Shown piece after piece: positions 9,991-21,785 of a stretch of 64,000 nucleotides of DNA. The position numbers were made by a program, and so were the translations under genes. The stretch comes from Undaria pinnatifida (Eukaryota > Sar > Phaeophyceae > Laminariales > Alariaceae). Below the pieces are notes generated by a model. It worked only from the letters and a program-made list of their open reading frames with translations. It did not search any database and had not been told where the DNA came from. The DNA is taken from the NCBI GenBank assembly GCA_012845835.1, contig JABAKD010000002.1, forward strand, positions 26,161,210 through 26,225,209, given 5' to 3'. The stretch's first letter is position 1. The number at the start of each line of letters is the position of its first letter.

Positions 9991-10539
9991 CAGGGACCTC
10001 AGGGGCTCTCCCCTCCCCTCGCCAAGTAGTAGTGTCTGGGAATAGAATGCACTATTATATCACAACTCTTCAGTGTCTCCAGCGCGCACGCCTGCTGTAT
10101 ATCACCAACAACAGGAGCTCTTTGTACCTCGACTCCAAAAACCAAAAAAACAGACTTTGAAACGAAAAAAAAAAAAAAAGCTATTATAATAAACAACACC
10201 CAAACCAACCAACAACCCCATGGCCTACCTAGTCTTATAGGCACCAGGCACAGAACAAGAAACGTACATTTCAACAAAAACGAAAAGCTTGAAAGACTGA
10301 CGACTTTAGGTTAACGAGCCGCGTCATTCAGAAATTCGTTCCAACATCGACAACAACAGCAAAAATGAAAATCCTCCGTCGAAGCACGCATCCGACCGGC
10401 CGACCCTCGATTTTTGTTCCGGCCACGACCCTCGCTTTTCGAGGATCGGCTTGGGGTCAGAGTAGATCGGTGGACCCTGCCGTTGGCCACCGATGCACAC
10501 CCGGGGTCAGTGTGGAAGGCTCCGGTCCGGTTGGGATCA
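9991..10539. other. No gene seen
   Basis: Non-coding, with long A runs near 10165. No domain recognised in either strand. Confidence 0.4.
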
Positions 10540-10620
10540 GACGTGAGAAAAACGAAGGGGCCTGAAACCTCGCGCTGGTCAAAATCGCCGACGTCGCTGT
10601 GCGATCACTGCTCGTGGAAG
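10540..10620 (+). repeat. R5 repeat copy
   Basis: 'gacgtgagaaaaacgaaggggcctgaaacc' followed by 'aaatcgccgacgtcgct'. Confidence 0.5.
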
Positions 10621-10682
10621 GATATACATGCAGCCGATGCCTCGTCCTGTGAGAATGTTCCAGGTACGGGGTAGTTGCAGCT

Positions 10683-10795
10683 AGTGGTCTTCAGTTTTTT
10701 TTTGTATTCATTGTCATATATGTTTTGTTTCTGGTGATCGGCACTGATAACAAGTGTTGCACATCGTCGGCCGGCAAGCAAAAGCACGATGGATG
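10683..10795 (+). repeat. R7 dispersed repeat (mate at 3.9 kb)
   Basis: 'agtggtcttcagtt', a T run, 'tgtcatatatgtttt', 'gatcggcactga', 'ttgcacatcgtcg' and 'ggcaagcaa' match the order at 3915-4015. Confidence 0.55.
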
Positions 10796-10974
10796 ACCAA
10801 CAAAAGTACTTTGGGGTTTTTCCCCTTGATTTTTATTTCTACTTTCCGTGAACATTTCCAATGTTTCGTGAGTGCTCAACATTGAATCGCATGCTGCTCG
10901 TTGCGGATTGCGAACATAAGACGCAGAACGATAACACTGTACTCACCTTTTTTTCGGGGAGAAGTGCTCATTAT

Positions 10975-11095
10975 TACGGTGTGATCGAAAAAAAACGGAC
11001 GTGAGAACAACGGAGGGGCCCGGAACCCCGCGCAATAGTCTATAGTTAGAATCGCCGAAGTAGTTTGTTAACAGCGAAGGATAGCGAAGACATAT
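10975..11095 (+). repeat. R5 repeat copy
   Basis: 'aaaaaaaacggacgtgagaacaacggaggggccc' followed by 'gaatcgccgaagt' and 'gaaggatagcgaaga'. Confidence 0.5.
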
Positions 11096-12431
11096 CGCCG
11101 TTGAGAACAGAAGGGAACGGCGTCTTTTTGCTCTTTGTCACTGCTGTCGCGGATAATACCAGCCACTATCAATAGCTCCCACAGTATCTGTCACATACAC
11201 CACAGGTATGAAGTTCGAACCTGTTTACGCCGTACACGTGTGCGCGCGTCTGTTCGGGCCGGGAGAAACCCACCTGTCCTGGAGTACAATAACAGCGTGG
11301 AGAAGAAGAGGGGCAAACCTGGACGAGGGAGGGGGGGTTGGTAGCGTCGGTCGCTAAGAGGTTGTTGCTATTTAATAGGGGCGGGGCCGGCATAATCGGG
11401 TACAGCTCGCTTAAAACAGGGGAATCAGTAGGAGCTACCATTTTGTCAGCACCTTCATAGTACTCCTAGGTGTAGAGTTGTATGAGTACAGGGTCTCAAA
11501 CCAGTGCTTGATGTGCGGGTTGTTCTCTCCGCCGTCGGCAATAGAGAGCAGGACCTTGCAGTCACAGAACATGATGATGATTCAGGAGGACCCACGGGCA
11601 CATCATTCAATACCGCAGACAACGCTTGCAGGTTCGAGGTCGAGGGGGAGTCTAGGAGCGTTCCGAGCTGAGGATGGCGCGATTGGTGCAGCCGGTTGGG
11701 CGGACGGGGACACCCGTCTCCTCTTGCTCGACAGTAGGAGCCCTACCAAACGTTTGCCAGAGTCGCGTTGCAGACAGCAGCGACCGAAAGTCGTTGATGA
11801 TCGCGCCCCAGTCGGGGAAAAGGCTAGTCCCAAGCGCTTCTGACGGGAAGCGGTACGAATGAGCACACGGTTCTACCTGAACGGTTGAAGTCGCCGCCCT
11901 CACCAGGGTCAAGGCTACGATGGGAGGGTCGGGGGGGGGTACTCGTTGTGTTTCCCCTTATTTCGTAATCTCGGCCAATAGGGTGTTTGCTGGATACTTT
12001 GATTTTGGTTGGGTAGGGCAACCCTATAATAATACGGAGTACTAATAATAGTGTCGAAACCGACGAATGCCGCAGCGGAAGGCCAACAACCCAACGCACG
12101 AAAAAGTAGCTTTAGAAGTGAAAAAAAAGGGATTGAACAAAAAAACGACATATACCTGGTGATTGTTGATTGTTTTTGTTCTTATCTAGCTTTTCCTGGG
12201 TCGGGTTCGGTTGACCTTGGATTGTGATGGGTCGTCGGTTTCCACTACACCGTTGTTAAAATTGTAGGATTTTTTTTCTTCTTCTAAGGTACCCTTTCGT
12301 GCCCAGGTTGCATTGGCCTTGGGCTGTGGCATTCGCCGGTTTCACTAGTATTTTGTTTTGTGTGTTTCTCTACCTTAAAAAGTTATCAAACGCATTACAA
12401 AAAAAAAAAAAAAAACGTCAGCTGTGAGTAT
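11096..12431. other. No gene seen
   Basis: Overlapping frames of about 60-130 codons occur on both strands (longest about 11478-11843 + and 11824-12099 -), none with a recognisable domain or splice pattern. Treated as non-coding. Confidence 0.4.
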
Positions 12432-12750
12432 GACGATTGCCGGTCGCCCCGGTGGTGTATCAGGTTATCCTCGAGCCTGGTATACATCAGTTTTGTGAGT
12501 TCGAATCCCCCCGAGTGCATACTCGTATAAATTCTTGGGGACTTTTTCTTGTGCATAAATTGACTTGCGGGAAGCGCGAGAGCGTGAGTTAGCAACACTC
12601 GATGAAAATTCGACGAGCAGTGGGATTGCTGAACCCTATGCGCGATAAAAAGTGAAGGCAAGAACCGGGGGGGAGAAGGGACGACACCTGTGACCACGGC
12701 TTGTCCAGAAGCTGCAAAGTAAATGTGTGTGAAGAACAAAAAAAAAAAAC
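12432..12750 (+). mobile_element. S1 SINE, full-length tRNA-headed copy
   Basis: About 310 bp. The 5' tRNA-like head has an A-box-like 'ggtggtgtatcaggtta' (about 12450) and a B-box 'gagttcgaatccccccgag' (about 12497). The body carries 'gcataaattgacttgcggg' and 'gaccacggcttgtccagaag', and the 3' end is A-rich. The reverse copy at 23961-24275 matches over its whole length. SINEs are Pol III transcripts moved by a partner LINE; the partner is not evident here. Confidence 0.75.
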
Positions 12751-12865
12751 GACCTATTGAACTCATTTTTTTGTTTATCGAAACGCCATACTATCCACGG
12801 CGGACAAGCTCAAGGTTACTCGTACGAATTTTGGCGTTAAGGAGCCCCATCTCTCGGAAAAGTCG

Positions 12866-13118
12866 ATCTACGGTAGCTCCCCCGCCTTTTCTTCAACAAA
12901 ATCGCCGGTTTTGAAACCAACTCCCGGCCGTATCTCCTTAAATACGGTGCTCCTTGCCACCCCAACGTCACCGTTCGATAGTAGTAGTAGTAGTAGTAGT
13001 CCTCTGCAAACAAGAAAACACGTGAAGTTTTTTTTCGTAGAATCCTTCCTCGTGTCGAGCAACCACGAAGCGTTCGTTGAAGAAAAATGCCGGTTTCGGG
13101 TTAGGGGCTATCGTAGAA
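12866..13118 (+). mobile_element. R3 MITE copy with inner (TAG)n
   Basis: Left end TCTACGGTAGC, right end GGCTATCGTAGAA, with the R3 body (cttcaacaaaatcgccgg, gaaaccaactcccgg). A TAG/AGT trinucleotide run at about 12980-12998 lies inside this copy only. Confidence 0.65.
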
Positions 13119-13318
13119 TCAGTCAGTGGTGCCCTAAGTGCTACCTCTATTTACCGTTGCACGCTTCGAGTGGCTACATCCTGTTTCATTTTCGGCGTCG
13201 CGCTTTGTGATGTTTTATTTCGCGATATATGCATTGCCATAGATTTATAACTTATATTATCATTACCTTTATATTTGCTATCCGATAATGTGCAGCATGA
13301 GCTTCAACATCGACTTTT
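13119..13318. other. No gene seen
   Basis: Short non-coding spacer, AT-rich near 13240. Confidence 0.4.
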
Positions 13319-13672
13319 AGTTATAGGTACTTGGCCGCAGCAGTACGCAGCCAGTAGCCTATCGAGGTGATGTTAGTAACACACCGGTACACGGGCCTGA
13401 ATAGGTTGTTCTATTGTTTTCTGCACGGTGGATCATATAACCTGCAACAAAAATATCTGGTGTGCAGGTTTTTGAAATTGCAAAGAGTTGCAGTCAGTAA
13501 TGAGCTACGAGTTATCTTAAGTAAGTTAGGGAATGGCTTCATTCGATGTCGAATGGCAACGAATGCCGATGTTACGTCCATCGAAGGGTCGCGTTAGTGT
13601 TATGTACTTGGCTACAGCAGTACGCAAGCAGCAGCCTAACAAGTCGCTGTTAGTAACATACTGGTAGTTGTC
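13319..13672 (+). repeat. Direct terminal-repeat-like pair
   Basis: Two blocks of about 75 bp, 'taggtacttggccgcagcag' at 13323 and 'tatgtacttggctacagcag' at 13602, both running into 'gttagtaacac/tac-ggt', lie 279 bp apart. A miniature element with terminal direct repeats is possible, as is a simple duplication. Confidence 0.45.
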
Positions 13673-15760
13673 TATAGTCAGTGCTTGGTAGAATGACGTG
13701 CTACTCAAGCATAGGCACGGTAACGCGGTCTATCTAGACAGCAGCACTTAGAAATGCGGCGTGATTGCGAAACGAACATTCTGAGAGCAATACACGGGAC
13801 GTCTAGAAGTATACGTCACGAGCATAAGAACGTCTCGAAGGGTAACGTTCTCGAGAACATTACGTAGCAACTCGAGGGAACGCTGCAGGTAGCGCTACTG
13901 CTGTAAGTCGAAAGTTCGGACGGTACAGCAATCCGTAGAGTAGATCTGCCCGTAGCTTGGGCATTGTTCGGTGATGATCAGGTGACGGTGAGCCCTCCCT
14001 CGATCACTTCCGTCACGCCAAACACCCGCAGCGCCTCAATTTGGACAAGCTGGCTGAGTTTTTTTTGGGAAAACAACCCCCCAACTCGAGCTGGACCACC
14101 CAAATAAAGCCCAACCAAGAATTGAGTCCTCTGTCGTCGACAGAGTGATCGGTCACAAACCTGTACCGGCCAGAAAAAGTCTGCATAACTTTCAACACCG
14201 CATGCGCCTGAGGGGATACGGCCCCGAATCAGATCTCGAGGATCGGGTAGACGAGGTACTGCAGTGTCACGAATTAATAGCCGCGTGTAGAACCAAACAC
14301 GATCCACACATCGCGCCTCCCGAAAACACCACGTCCCGCGGTGTCAAAAAGCGGAAACGAAAAAAAGGTGGGGATTGAATACGGCAACAACATACGAGCG
14401 CTCCATCACGAGACAAGAGTCCTATCATAGGAGTTATGTACTGCATATAATATTTGGATTCACATGTTGTGCCGCGGCAGTAAAATAAACCTCGAACGCG
14501 AAGGTAACAACAGGGTATATCACCGGCGGTAGAAAACAATAGGGATACCAACGGTGACGAGAGAACCGACGTTTGAGTGCACTCTATCAGCATTCCTTTG
14601 GGAACGTACTGAAAAGGAGGAGGATGTCTCGCAAAGGAAGTCTCTGTCTCAGGAGACCGAAAATAAGGAAACTTTAGGTTCCAGGAATCCACAAAACGAG
14701 CAGATAGACAACAGCCACGAGCATACCATCGTTTTACCATTACGCAGTTCGAAAGGGCTCGTTCCACTCACAAGAACCTCCGCGAGACGATGTGGTCGAA
14801 ACGAGGTCATACCCCAAGCGGTCCGGTCTCGCAAACCTAACCCGTATAAACCGATGTTTACGCGTGCATGCCTGACAAACACATCAACCCAAAATTTTCT
14901 TCACAATAGGTAACACCACCCCGAGCAAGTAGACAACGGAAAAATTCGCCCGTGTCGTCAAAGTGCAGCCGACACGAGGAATGCCGTCTTAGTGGGGTCC
15001 CACAACGTAGAGTTCAAGATCATGGGACAACCAATGTAACTCCGAGCTATTGCTGTCGGCGTGCAAACCAACTGTGCGAATTCTGACAGCCCTGTTTTCT
15101 CAACACGAAGTGTGCTGTGATAGACAGTCAGAGGGAGATATCGGTGCAGCATGTGAGCAGTGAGAGAGAAGACGATACGACCCTCTGTCAAGACTCCACC
15201 TACCAATGCCGTTCCGTCTCGAAGTGATCGCGTCAAAGTCACATACTAAGTACATCCCTAGCAAAGATGGACTTGAGGTGTATAAAGGAGGGGGCGATGT
15301 GGAGGGCAGGGTACGTAAGAGTCAGTTAATCTCCGATCACACATACATGCCAACCGCGAAAATACGTTAACCAACGTCTGATCTATGAGATCCGCCATCA
15401 ATGACGGGTATTCACAATGGTTGACGGTCGGGAACATCAAAAACCCGACCGCGCCAGGGAGTGAAGGGCCCTCTACAAGAGAGAAGACCCAAACTCCCAA
15501 CTCTCACTACTTGTAGATCTCTCCTTGCTCGAAGCGAGGGAGGTTTTGTTACGAAGGCACCTACTTGCCACACATATGTGAAGACCACAAAGCGAGTCTA
15601 GGCCTCGGCCAACCCAACCACGTTCCAAGACCAAGACCCCGCCCCGACAAGCTGGAATCATTGGTGGAGGCGTCCTTAATAGTTCGACGGATAGTGAGCC
15701 GCGTCAGCCAGAAATTGCTCTGGCCGAAGAGGGCTTTGACACCTTTATAGCGTACCACGC
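13673..15760. other. Repeat-poor stretch with unassigned minus-strand frames
   Basis: Unlike its surroundings this stretch lacks simple repeats and shared families. Minus-strand frames of 60-166 codons follow each other (15473-15661, 15258-15500, 14958-15242, 14267-14767, 13978-14307) in changing frames. I recognise no domain. It could be a decayed gene or an old element; no convincing exon boundaries link the frames. Confidence 0.3.
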
Positions 15761-16360
15761 GTCCAGCGTCATCGGTTGGGGCCCTGGATGCGGCAGGGGG
15801 GTGATGTTCATGTTATGTTTTTTTTCGGGGGGAGGTCTTTCTTTTGCGGTGGGTCAGGGTCACTCGCGAGAAAGAACCCCCTGCTCCTTTCGCGGCCTTA
15901 AGCTCTCGCGGTGCTGTTTTTAATTTTGCGGTTTTGAATCCGCAATGAGATGGCTTGCTTTACGCCCGCACCAAAACTAGTCGCTTGCGAAAGTGTGCTT
16001 GTCCGTGAGGTATACCAAAAGTCAGTGGTTTCGAGTGCTGAAAAGTCGGTTGTGAAAAATGGGGGCGTATTCGCATGTATTAACATCCCCTCTACCGAGC
16101 ATGAAACCACCGAAGGAGGCGCCGCCTTTAAGGGAGAGGAAAACACACAACATCATCGCGCCAGCAAGAGAGCAACATATATTATATGTCCCTATATATG
16201 TGTGTCTTCGCTCACAACCAGGCACATTGTGTGTTTGTAAAGACCGCTTCATGCCGCCAAGCCATGGTTGGGCCTTACGCGCTGGTTTGACGGAACCGAT
16301 TTAGCAATACACTCGTGTTCTTCCCTTGGAGCATACTTTCGAAACAACGCAAGATCGTTT
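15761..16360. other. No gene seen
   Basis: Non-coding; short AT repeats near 16180. Confidence 0.4.
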
Positions 16361-16362
16361 GC

Positions 16363-16392
<30 letters not shown>
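16361..16392. repeat. (TTG)n microsatellite
   Basis: About ten TTG units. Confidence 0.9.
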
Positions 16393-16393
<1 letters not shown>

Positions 16394-16794
16394 TTTCCAC
16401 GCATAGCTCGTCTATCTTGGGTCTACTGAGCTTTCTCCTCTTCTTCCGACGCAACAGGCAACGTAAAACGGGGCAGTGGATAGTTTTTAATGCTTGCATA
16501 GAGTGTACACATAAAAATACACATAATATATTTTGCGTATACACGTAGGTTATGCGTTTGTATGTGGACCTTCAGCGAAAACTTACGGACGATGCATTTT
16601 TATAGAATTTTTCTTTGCTTGGGGCGACTTGGACAGATCACCCCTCGCTCGGGAAAACAAAATTCATCCGGACCGGGGTCCAATATTCTCCAGCTGTGTG
16701 TGAGTGCGTGGTCGCGAAGGGCCACGGAATACCCCCATTTGCTTGACCCGAACGGTGGTATATGCTTTGAACAGTAAACCGTGGACCCAGGTTG

Positions 16795-16945
16795 CGGTAG
16801 AATGCGATGAAAACCGACGAGCCAAACAAGCTGGAAAGTGGGAATGCTGATTGAACCCTATGCGCGATAAAAAAGAAAACAAGTACCCGGCGGGGGGCAG
16901 AAGGGAAGACACTCGTGACCACAAGGCTTGTCCATAAGGTCGTTG
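16795..16945 (+). mobile_element. S1-related 3' fragment
   Basis: 'gggaatgctgattgaaccctatgcgcgataaaaa', 'gaagggaagacac-tcgtgaccac' and 'ggcttgtcc' follow the S1 body order; the tRNA-like head is absent. Confidence 0.55.
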
Positions 16946-17424
16946 AGAGCAAAAAGCTCTTACGGGTTGAGCTGGAGAGTAAAGGCGATGAAATACAAAA
17001 GAAAGGGGGTACGGTAACCCTATTTTCACAGCTAGATTCAAGCTGCTAGCGTGAACGGCTCTGCACCTCACCCAACATCACGAGCGCGACAAATTAACCA
17101 TTCATGGCGATGGACATCACGAAACCAAAACAAAAACTTTTTGTTTTTTGCAAAATATACGCGTTGAATAGTAGACACTCGTGCGATTGGCCTCTTAGCC
17201 GATGAAATATTAGACTTTAACAGGAGCCCCTACGAACTCCCCCTTTCACCGGGAACTCGAAAATCTTCTGGGAAAATTCGCTATGGTGCACCAACACCCC
17301 TCCACAGACAGACGCGTCGGATTTTTCGAACATAATCCTTGATGAAGAGGAATCTCTTTCTTCCATTTGCTGTACGTGGGACGTCTGGTTGTTTTCTGCC
17401 GTTCTGGTACTCTCGTTCGTTTAG

Positions 17425-17639
17425 GTGAACTTGGGTATGCAGCGTCGGTGGTTCTATCACACGTACACCGGTTTCCTCTTCGGCTTGCCTGCCGGCGAAA
17501 AATTTTATGGCAAACCCAGAGAGGTTTTCCTCACCGCAGACGGCCGAAAACCCGTTTCAGTTGCAGGCTTAAGCTGGACGGTCCTTCGTGCAGACCATCT
17601 TGTGGGCCTTGGTTCGTTTTCCCCTTTTCTCCAAAGTTC
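17425..17639 (+). CDS. Possible exon of an unrecognised gene
   Basis: A TTTAG at 17420-17424 could be a splice acceptor, and an ATG at 17437 lies in the same frame. The frame then runs about 72 codons with a protein-like mix of residues (FYHTYTGFLFG, PREVFLTADGRKP, VAGLSWTVLRADHL) and no simple-repeat bias. It is cut by the hAT-type MITE at 17640. I recognise no domain. A chance open frame or an old element remains possible. Confidence 0.25.
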
Positions 17640-17863
17640 CAGATCTTTTTGGCGGGTCGGATCACTTCTCACAGGTCGAGTCGAGTCAGAGTGGCCTGAC
17701 CCTTCCGACCCGACCCGTGAGATTTGATCGTTTGGTAATGTCCTGACCCGACCGGTGAAATTTTGAAGACCTCCTGCTGACCCGACCGGACTCGACCCAC
17801 GAGCTTTCGAATCCCTCCCTGACCCGACCCGCGGGTTGGGTCCTGACCGCGAAAAAAGGACCC
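17640..17863. mobile_element. hAT-type MITE, degenerate copy
   Basis: The left end CAGATCTTTTTGGCGGGTCGG matches, with changes, the family end seen at 20087 (CAGGGCTTTTCACGGGTC). The inside is GACCC/GGGTC subterminal repeats with 'gtgagattt' spacers, and the right end falls near 17862. Its length of about 224 bp agrees with the 211- and 217-bp copies at 58.4 and 51.5 kb. No clear target duplication is left. Confidence 0.6.
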
Positions 17864-17869
17864 AATTTT

Positions 17870-18060
17870 GTCGCCGTTGCCGCTCTGCTCGATGACCCTT
17901 CCACGGAAAATGCCACCTTCACAGGCCCACTCTCGCGTGCACACCCCCTGCGCGACACCTCGCACGATATCACCTGTGTGTGGCCAACTGTGAAAATCCG
18001 CAGGCACCGGACACCCTTAACACAACTGAAAGCCCGTTTCGGGGACAACTTGCTTGAAGG
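17870..18060 (+). CDS. Possible exon of the same unrecognised gene
   Basis: After the MITE a frame of about 60 codons stays open and protein-like (AALLDDPSTENATFTG, CVWPTVKIRRHRTPL, LKARFGDNLLEG), reaching a possible GTAGAG donor near 18060. About 60 bases on, a GTTTTTCAG acceptor-like site (about 18120) precedes another protein-like frame to about 18260 (PLWDRVLENL, LYFVDWSLPVVHKDWK). No family recognised; splice sites are guesses. Confidence 0.25.
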
Positions 18061-18340
18061 TAGAGCGCATGTGTTGTCCAGGGGTTACCCGTGGAGAACC
18101 CTTGCCCGGCGTTTTTCAGCCCCGACGGTCCAATATCATGTCCGTTCCGCTCTGGGACCGGGTGCTGGAGAACCTTTGCACCATCGCCTTCGACCTTTAT
18201 TTTGTGGATTGGTCGCTGCCCGTTGTCCACAAAGACTGGAAGACGGTGTTTTTCCGGTTTGTTCGACTTCTTCTGTTCCTGTCACCCCCGTCCCGGCCTT
18301 TACTAAGAGTAAAACGCCGCCCGACAGCACTGGTACCCTC

Positions 18341-18655
18341 TTGTATGGTATCTATCTCGCGCGCGGACCGATGCCGCCTGCGCTCGCAACGGTCTTGCGT
18401 GCCTGGACGAGTAGCCTGCTCTGTCTCGTTGGGCGAGAGAGGGAGAGAGAGGTGAAATTGGCCCGTACGTGGAAATCTGCTGGTGAGTAGATTCTTTGCC
18501 TCGTGAGCATGGCATAGGAGAGGTTAGATTTCCGGCGTGTAAAAATGTTCTACGGTAGTTTAAAACTAAAAAAAGTACGTAAGGGCAGGTGGTTTTCGTG
18601 CAGCGCGCGCTGCTATTTTGGCCACATGCCACCACCTTTATTATCTCTACTCTTC
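18341..18655. other. No gene seen
   Basis: Non-coding; a GAGA-rich run near 18435. Confidence 0.4.
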
Positions 18656-18659
18656 GGCG

Positions 18660-18800
18660 TCAGTTCACCGCACGCCCCACCCCGCCCACCCCGCCCCACC
18701 CCACAGCCCCACCCCAATCCACCCCTCCCCACCCCACCCCACGCCACCCCACGCCATCCCAACGCACCCCACCCCACCCCACCCCATCCCACTCTCCTTC
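18660..18800. repeat. CCACCCC-rich low-complexity tract
   Basis: Strand-biased C/A repeat, units close to CCCCACC, giving Pro/His/Thr frames in every register. Confidence 0.85.
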
Positions 18801-19448
18801 GCTTTCTCAGTCCCTTCCTCCCTCCAACTATACTATTGTCAGTAGGTTATTTCTTCTAACCAACAAAAGAAATATTGTGAGTTCGACGCAATCTCAGCAT
18901 GGATCTCTGTTGAGAGTATGAACCAAGGATTCAAATATAATTCAATGCGCAGTCTATTCGAGTAGTCTATTGGCACAAATAAGGTAAGCAGTTGAAACTT
19001 ACGTTGAATATTACGTTGAATCTTCGGTGGGAGTTAGATTTAAACGTAGATTTGAGTGTGTTAAGGTTGTCCGTTGTCGCGGTATTCTATCGGACTACGG
19101 GCATTGTTCCGTGATGATCTAGCGGTGATGCAACCCACTCTGGTGATGCAACGCACTATGATCACTCTTCCTTCTCTCCTTTTTTCCTCTTCCTCTCTCT
19201 TTGGCTTCAAGCGCCCTTTCCAAACCATCCCTTTTCTTTCTTATCACAAATGATCTAAACAGACACTTCGTTGCCACCTCTGAATCTCTTCGCATAGAAG
19301 ACAGAGCCTCCACACAACCATTGTGTTCACAGGCTGTTCACAGGTTATGAGCCTCGACCTTCGATATAAGCATCGATCGGTACCAAGCAACATCTCATGG
19401 GAGTTTGTCGCATCTTACCGGGAAGTTTGAGAGGAAACCTTCAATAAG
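18801..19448. other. No gene seen
   Basis: Non-coding; 'gggcattgttc-gtgatgat' near 19098 also occurs near 13960, a further small dispersed repeat. Confidence 0.35.
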
Positions 19449-19492
19449 CCGACTACAGCATCAGCATCAGCATCAGCATCAGCATCAGCATC
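19449..19492. repeat. (CAGCAT)n hexanucleotide repeat
   Basis: About six to seven units of CAGCAT/ATCAGC shortly upstream of the gag fossil. Confidence 0.9.
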
Positions 19493-20139
19493 ACCATGGG
19501 AGAGTCCACGAAAGCAAGTGATGCGGTAGACAAGCTCGTTAGAGCTCTCAACGGCAAATTTAATTAGCTCAAGTTCGACGTATAGAAACACACGGCTCAG
19601 TCCGTGATAAGTATGCGTCATGCCGGGATCTCTGATATCCTGGATGGGCGTCCTTGCCCCGAGCTCCAACTAATGAGTCCTCGTCCATCTTATATAATAA
19701 GTAGACCTTCACGAGCTATAACTCGCAGCCAGGTCGCTGACGAAACGGACACTCATTCCGGGGAAACACCTCCGGCTGAAACAGCAGAAAATGTACAGCC
19801 GGACGCAGGGAGTACTCCCGTGGACACGGCGCATCCACTAACATCATCTTCAGGCTATTCTACACTCCCAGCCGCAACATCAGTTTTATGGGCCACGGAT
19901 GACAACATCTCGAATTTGAAAGACATTAGGAACTGGCACCGCGACAACCGTCTTCTGTTCGAATTCTTGTTCCTGAGCACATTGGGAGCTGCGGCCAGCT
20001 TTCTTTTACAATTCAAGCCGAAACGAGGTGAACTTGCGAACGGGAAGGCTGCTTGGGATGGTATGGTTACAAAGTATCAAAATTTCCAGGGCTTTTCACG
20101 GGTCGGGTCAAATCTCGCGGGTCGGGTCGGGTCGGGTCG

Positions 20140-20400
20140 GGTCAGCTGACCCGACCCGACCCGCGAGATTTTTGAGACGTCTTGACCCGACCCGACCCGA
20201 CCCGCGAGATTTTCGAGACGTCTTGACCCGACCCGACCCGACCCGCGAGATTTTCGAGACGTCTTGACCCGACCCGACCCGACCCGCGAGATTTTGAAGT
20301 CGTCCTGACCCGACCCGACCCGACCCGCGACAATCCGAGTGACCCGCGAGATTCGGGTCGTCTGGCGGGTCACGTTAACTTGACCCGTGACATTTCTCAC
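20140..20400. repeat. Left subterminal 41-bp tandem array of the hAT element
   Basis: Units start at about 20181, 20222 and 20263: 'cttgacccgacccgacccg' then 'acccgcgagattttcgagacgt'. In hAT elements subterminal repeats commonly bind the transposase; that function here is inference. Confidence 0.8.
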
Positions 20401-20667
20401 GGGTCAAAGTCAAAAAGTCACGGGTCAAAGCATGTATACCTCGGTCGGTTGGTTGGTCCTTGGTCCCTCGTACTTTTCCCAGTATGTCGTGTTCTCTGCG
20501 TTTTTTACCGGCATTGTTTGGAGCTGATGATTAGACTATGTCATGTGGTGTGCGCACGAGAAATAGGAACGAAACCGCAACCCACACGCATGGACATGCC
20601 CGTACCGTTAGACCACCGGGTCGACCCACGAGCGACCCGACGAGCGAGCTAGTTATAAATTACAAGT

Positions 20668-21230
20668 GCAATCTCCGGCCCCGGCAAGCAGCCTAGCTGA
20701 GCCGCCTCCGGCAGCAAGCCCACAACTGGGGCAGTGGATCTGTCAGCAGGGGCTGCGATCCGCGAGGATGCGTTGCCTGCTGCTGGTGCTGGCTGCTGCC
20801 AGGGTGCTGCTGCTGTGCTGCTGCTGCTGCTGCTGCTTGCTGCTGCTGCTGCTTCGATAACGGCTGCTCTTCTTCTTGCTTTTTTACGTTTGGTCACATT
20901 TCGTACGAACTGGTATGATAATTCTCGAGCTAGCTACTACTACAACTACTACTGCTGTATCTATCTTCTATCTGTGCAGTCTCCAGCCCCGGCAAGCAGC
21001 CTAGCTGAGCCGCCTCCGGCAGCAAGCCCACAACTGGGGCGGTGGGTCTGTCAGCAGGGGCTGGGATCCGCGAGAATCCGGGGTCTGCTGCTGGTGCTTG
21101 CTGCTGCCAGTGCTGCTGCTGCTGCTTGCTGCTGCTGCTTCGAAGACGACTGCCCTTCCTTGCCTTTTTACGTTTGGTGACATTTCGTACTGGTATGACC
21201 GTAGTATTACTGCTGTTGTTGCGGCTTCAG
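20668..21230 (+). repeat. Internal direct duplication in the hAT element, (CTG)n-bearing
   Basis: 'gcctagctgagccgcctcc' starts at 20691 and again at 20999 (308-bp spacing), each followed by 'ggcagcaagcccacaactgggg', a CTG/TGC run and 'tttttacgtttggt-acatttcgtac'. The poly-Leu and poly-Ser frames are repeat artefacts. Confidence 0.85.
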
Positions 21231-21529
21231 TAGGTACGGGATTCGCGTCACACTGCAGTATGCCTTCGTACGAGTAGCTAGGGGTACTGCCTGGTGATTG
21301 TTCTGCACGCTGTGATGACATATAATCGGAGCATCGGCACGAGGGAGGCAGGAAGCCGAAAAAATGTTTGTATTTTATTGGCGGACCCGCGGGCCCGACC
21401 CGCGGGGCGCCTGCACGGCATCAATGTGGCTCTCAGCTGTAAGTTTGAAAAAGGCGGATCCGCCGGCTAGATCCGCGGGTTTGACCCGCGGGTCAGCCCA
21501 AAACAACTCACGGGTCATTATGGCTTGAC

Positions 21530-21785
21530 CCGCGAAGTGACCCGTATCTCGCGGGTCATGACCCGACCCGACCTGCGAGATTTTGAAAACCTCTTGACCC
21601 GACCCGACCCGACCCGCGAGATTTTGAAGCCTTTTGACCCGACCCGACCCGACCCGCGAGATTTTGAAAACCTCTTGACCCGACCCGACCCGACCCGTGA
21701 GATTTTAAAACGTAATGACCCGACCCGACCCGACCCGCGAGATTTTGAAACCCCCTTGACCCGACCCGCGGGTCGGGTCATGACC
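21530..21785. repeat. Right subterminal GACCC array of the hAT element
   Basis: About five blocks of three to four GACCC units separated by 'gcgagattttgaaa'-type spacers, in the same orientation as the left array. Confidence 0.8.

Noticed and set aside
18545-18921. Pro/His/Thr-rich frames
   Set aside because: All come from the CCACCCC low-complexity tract.
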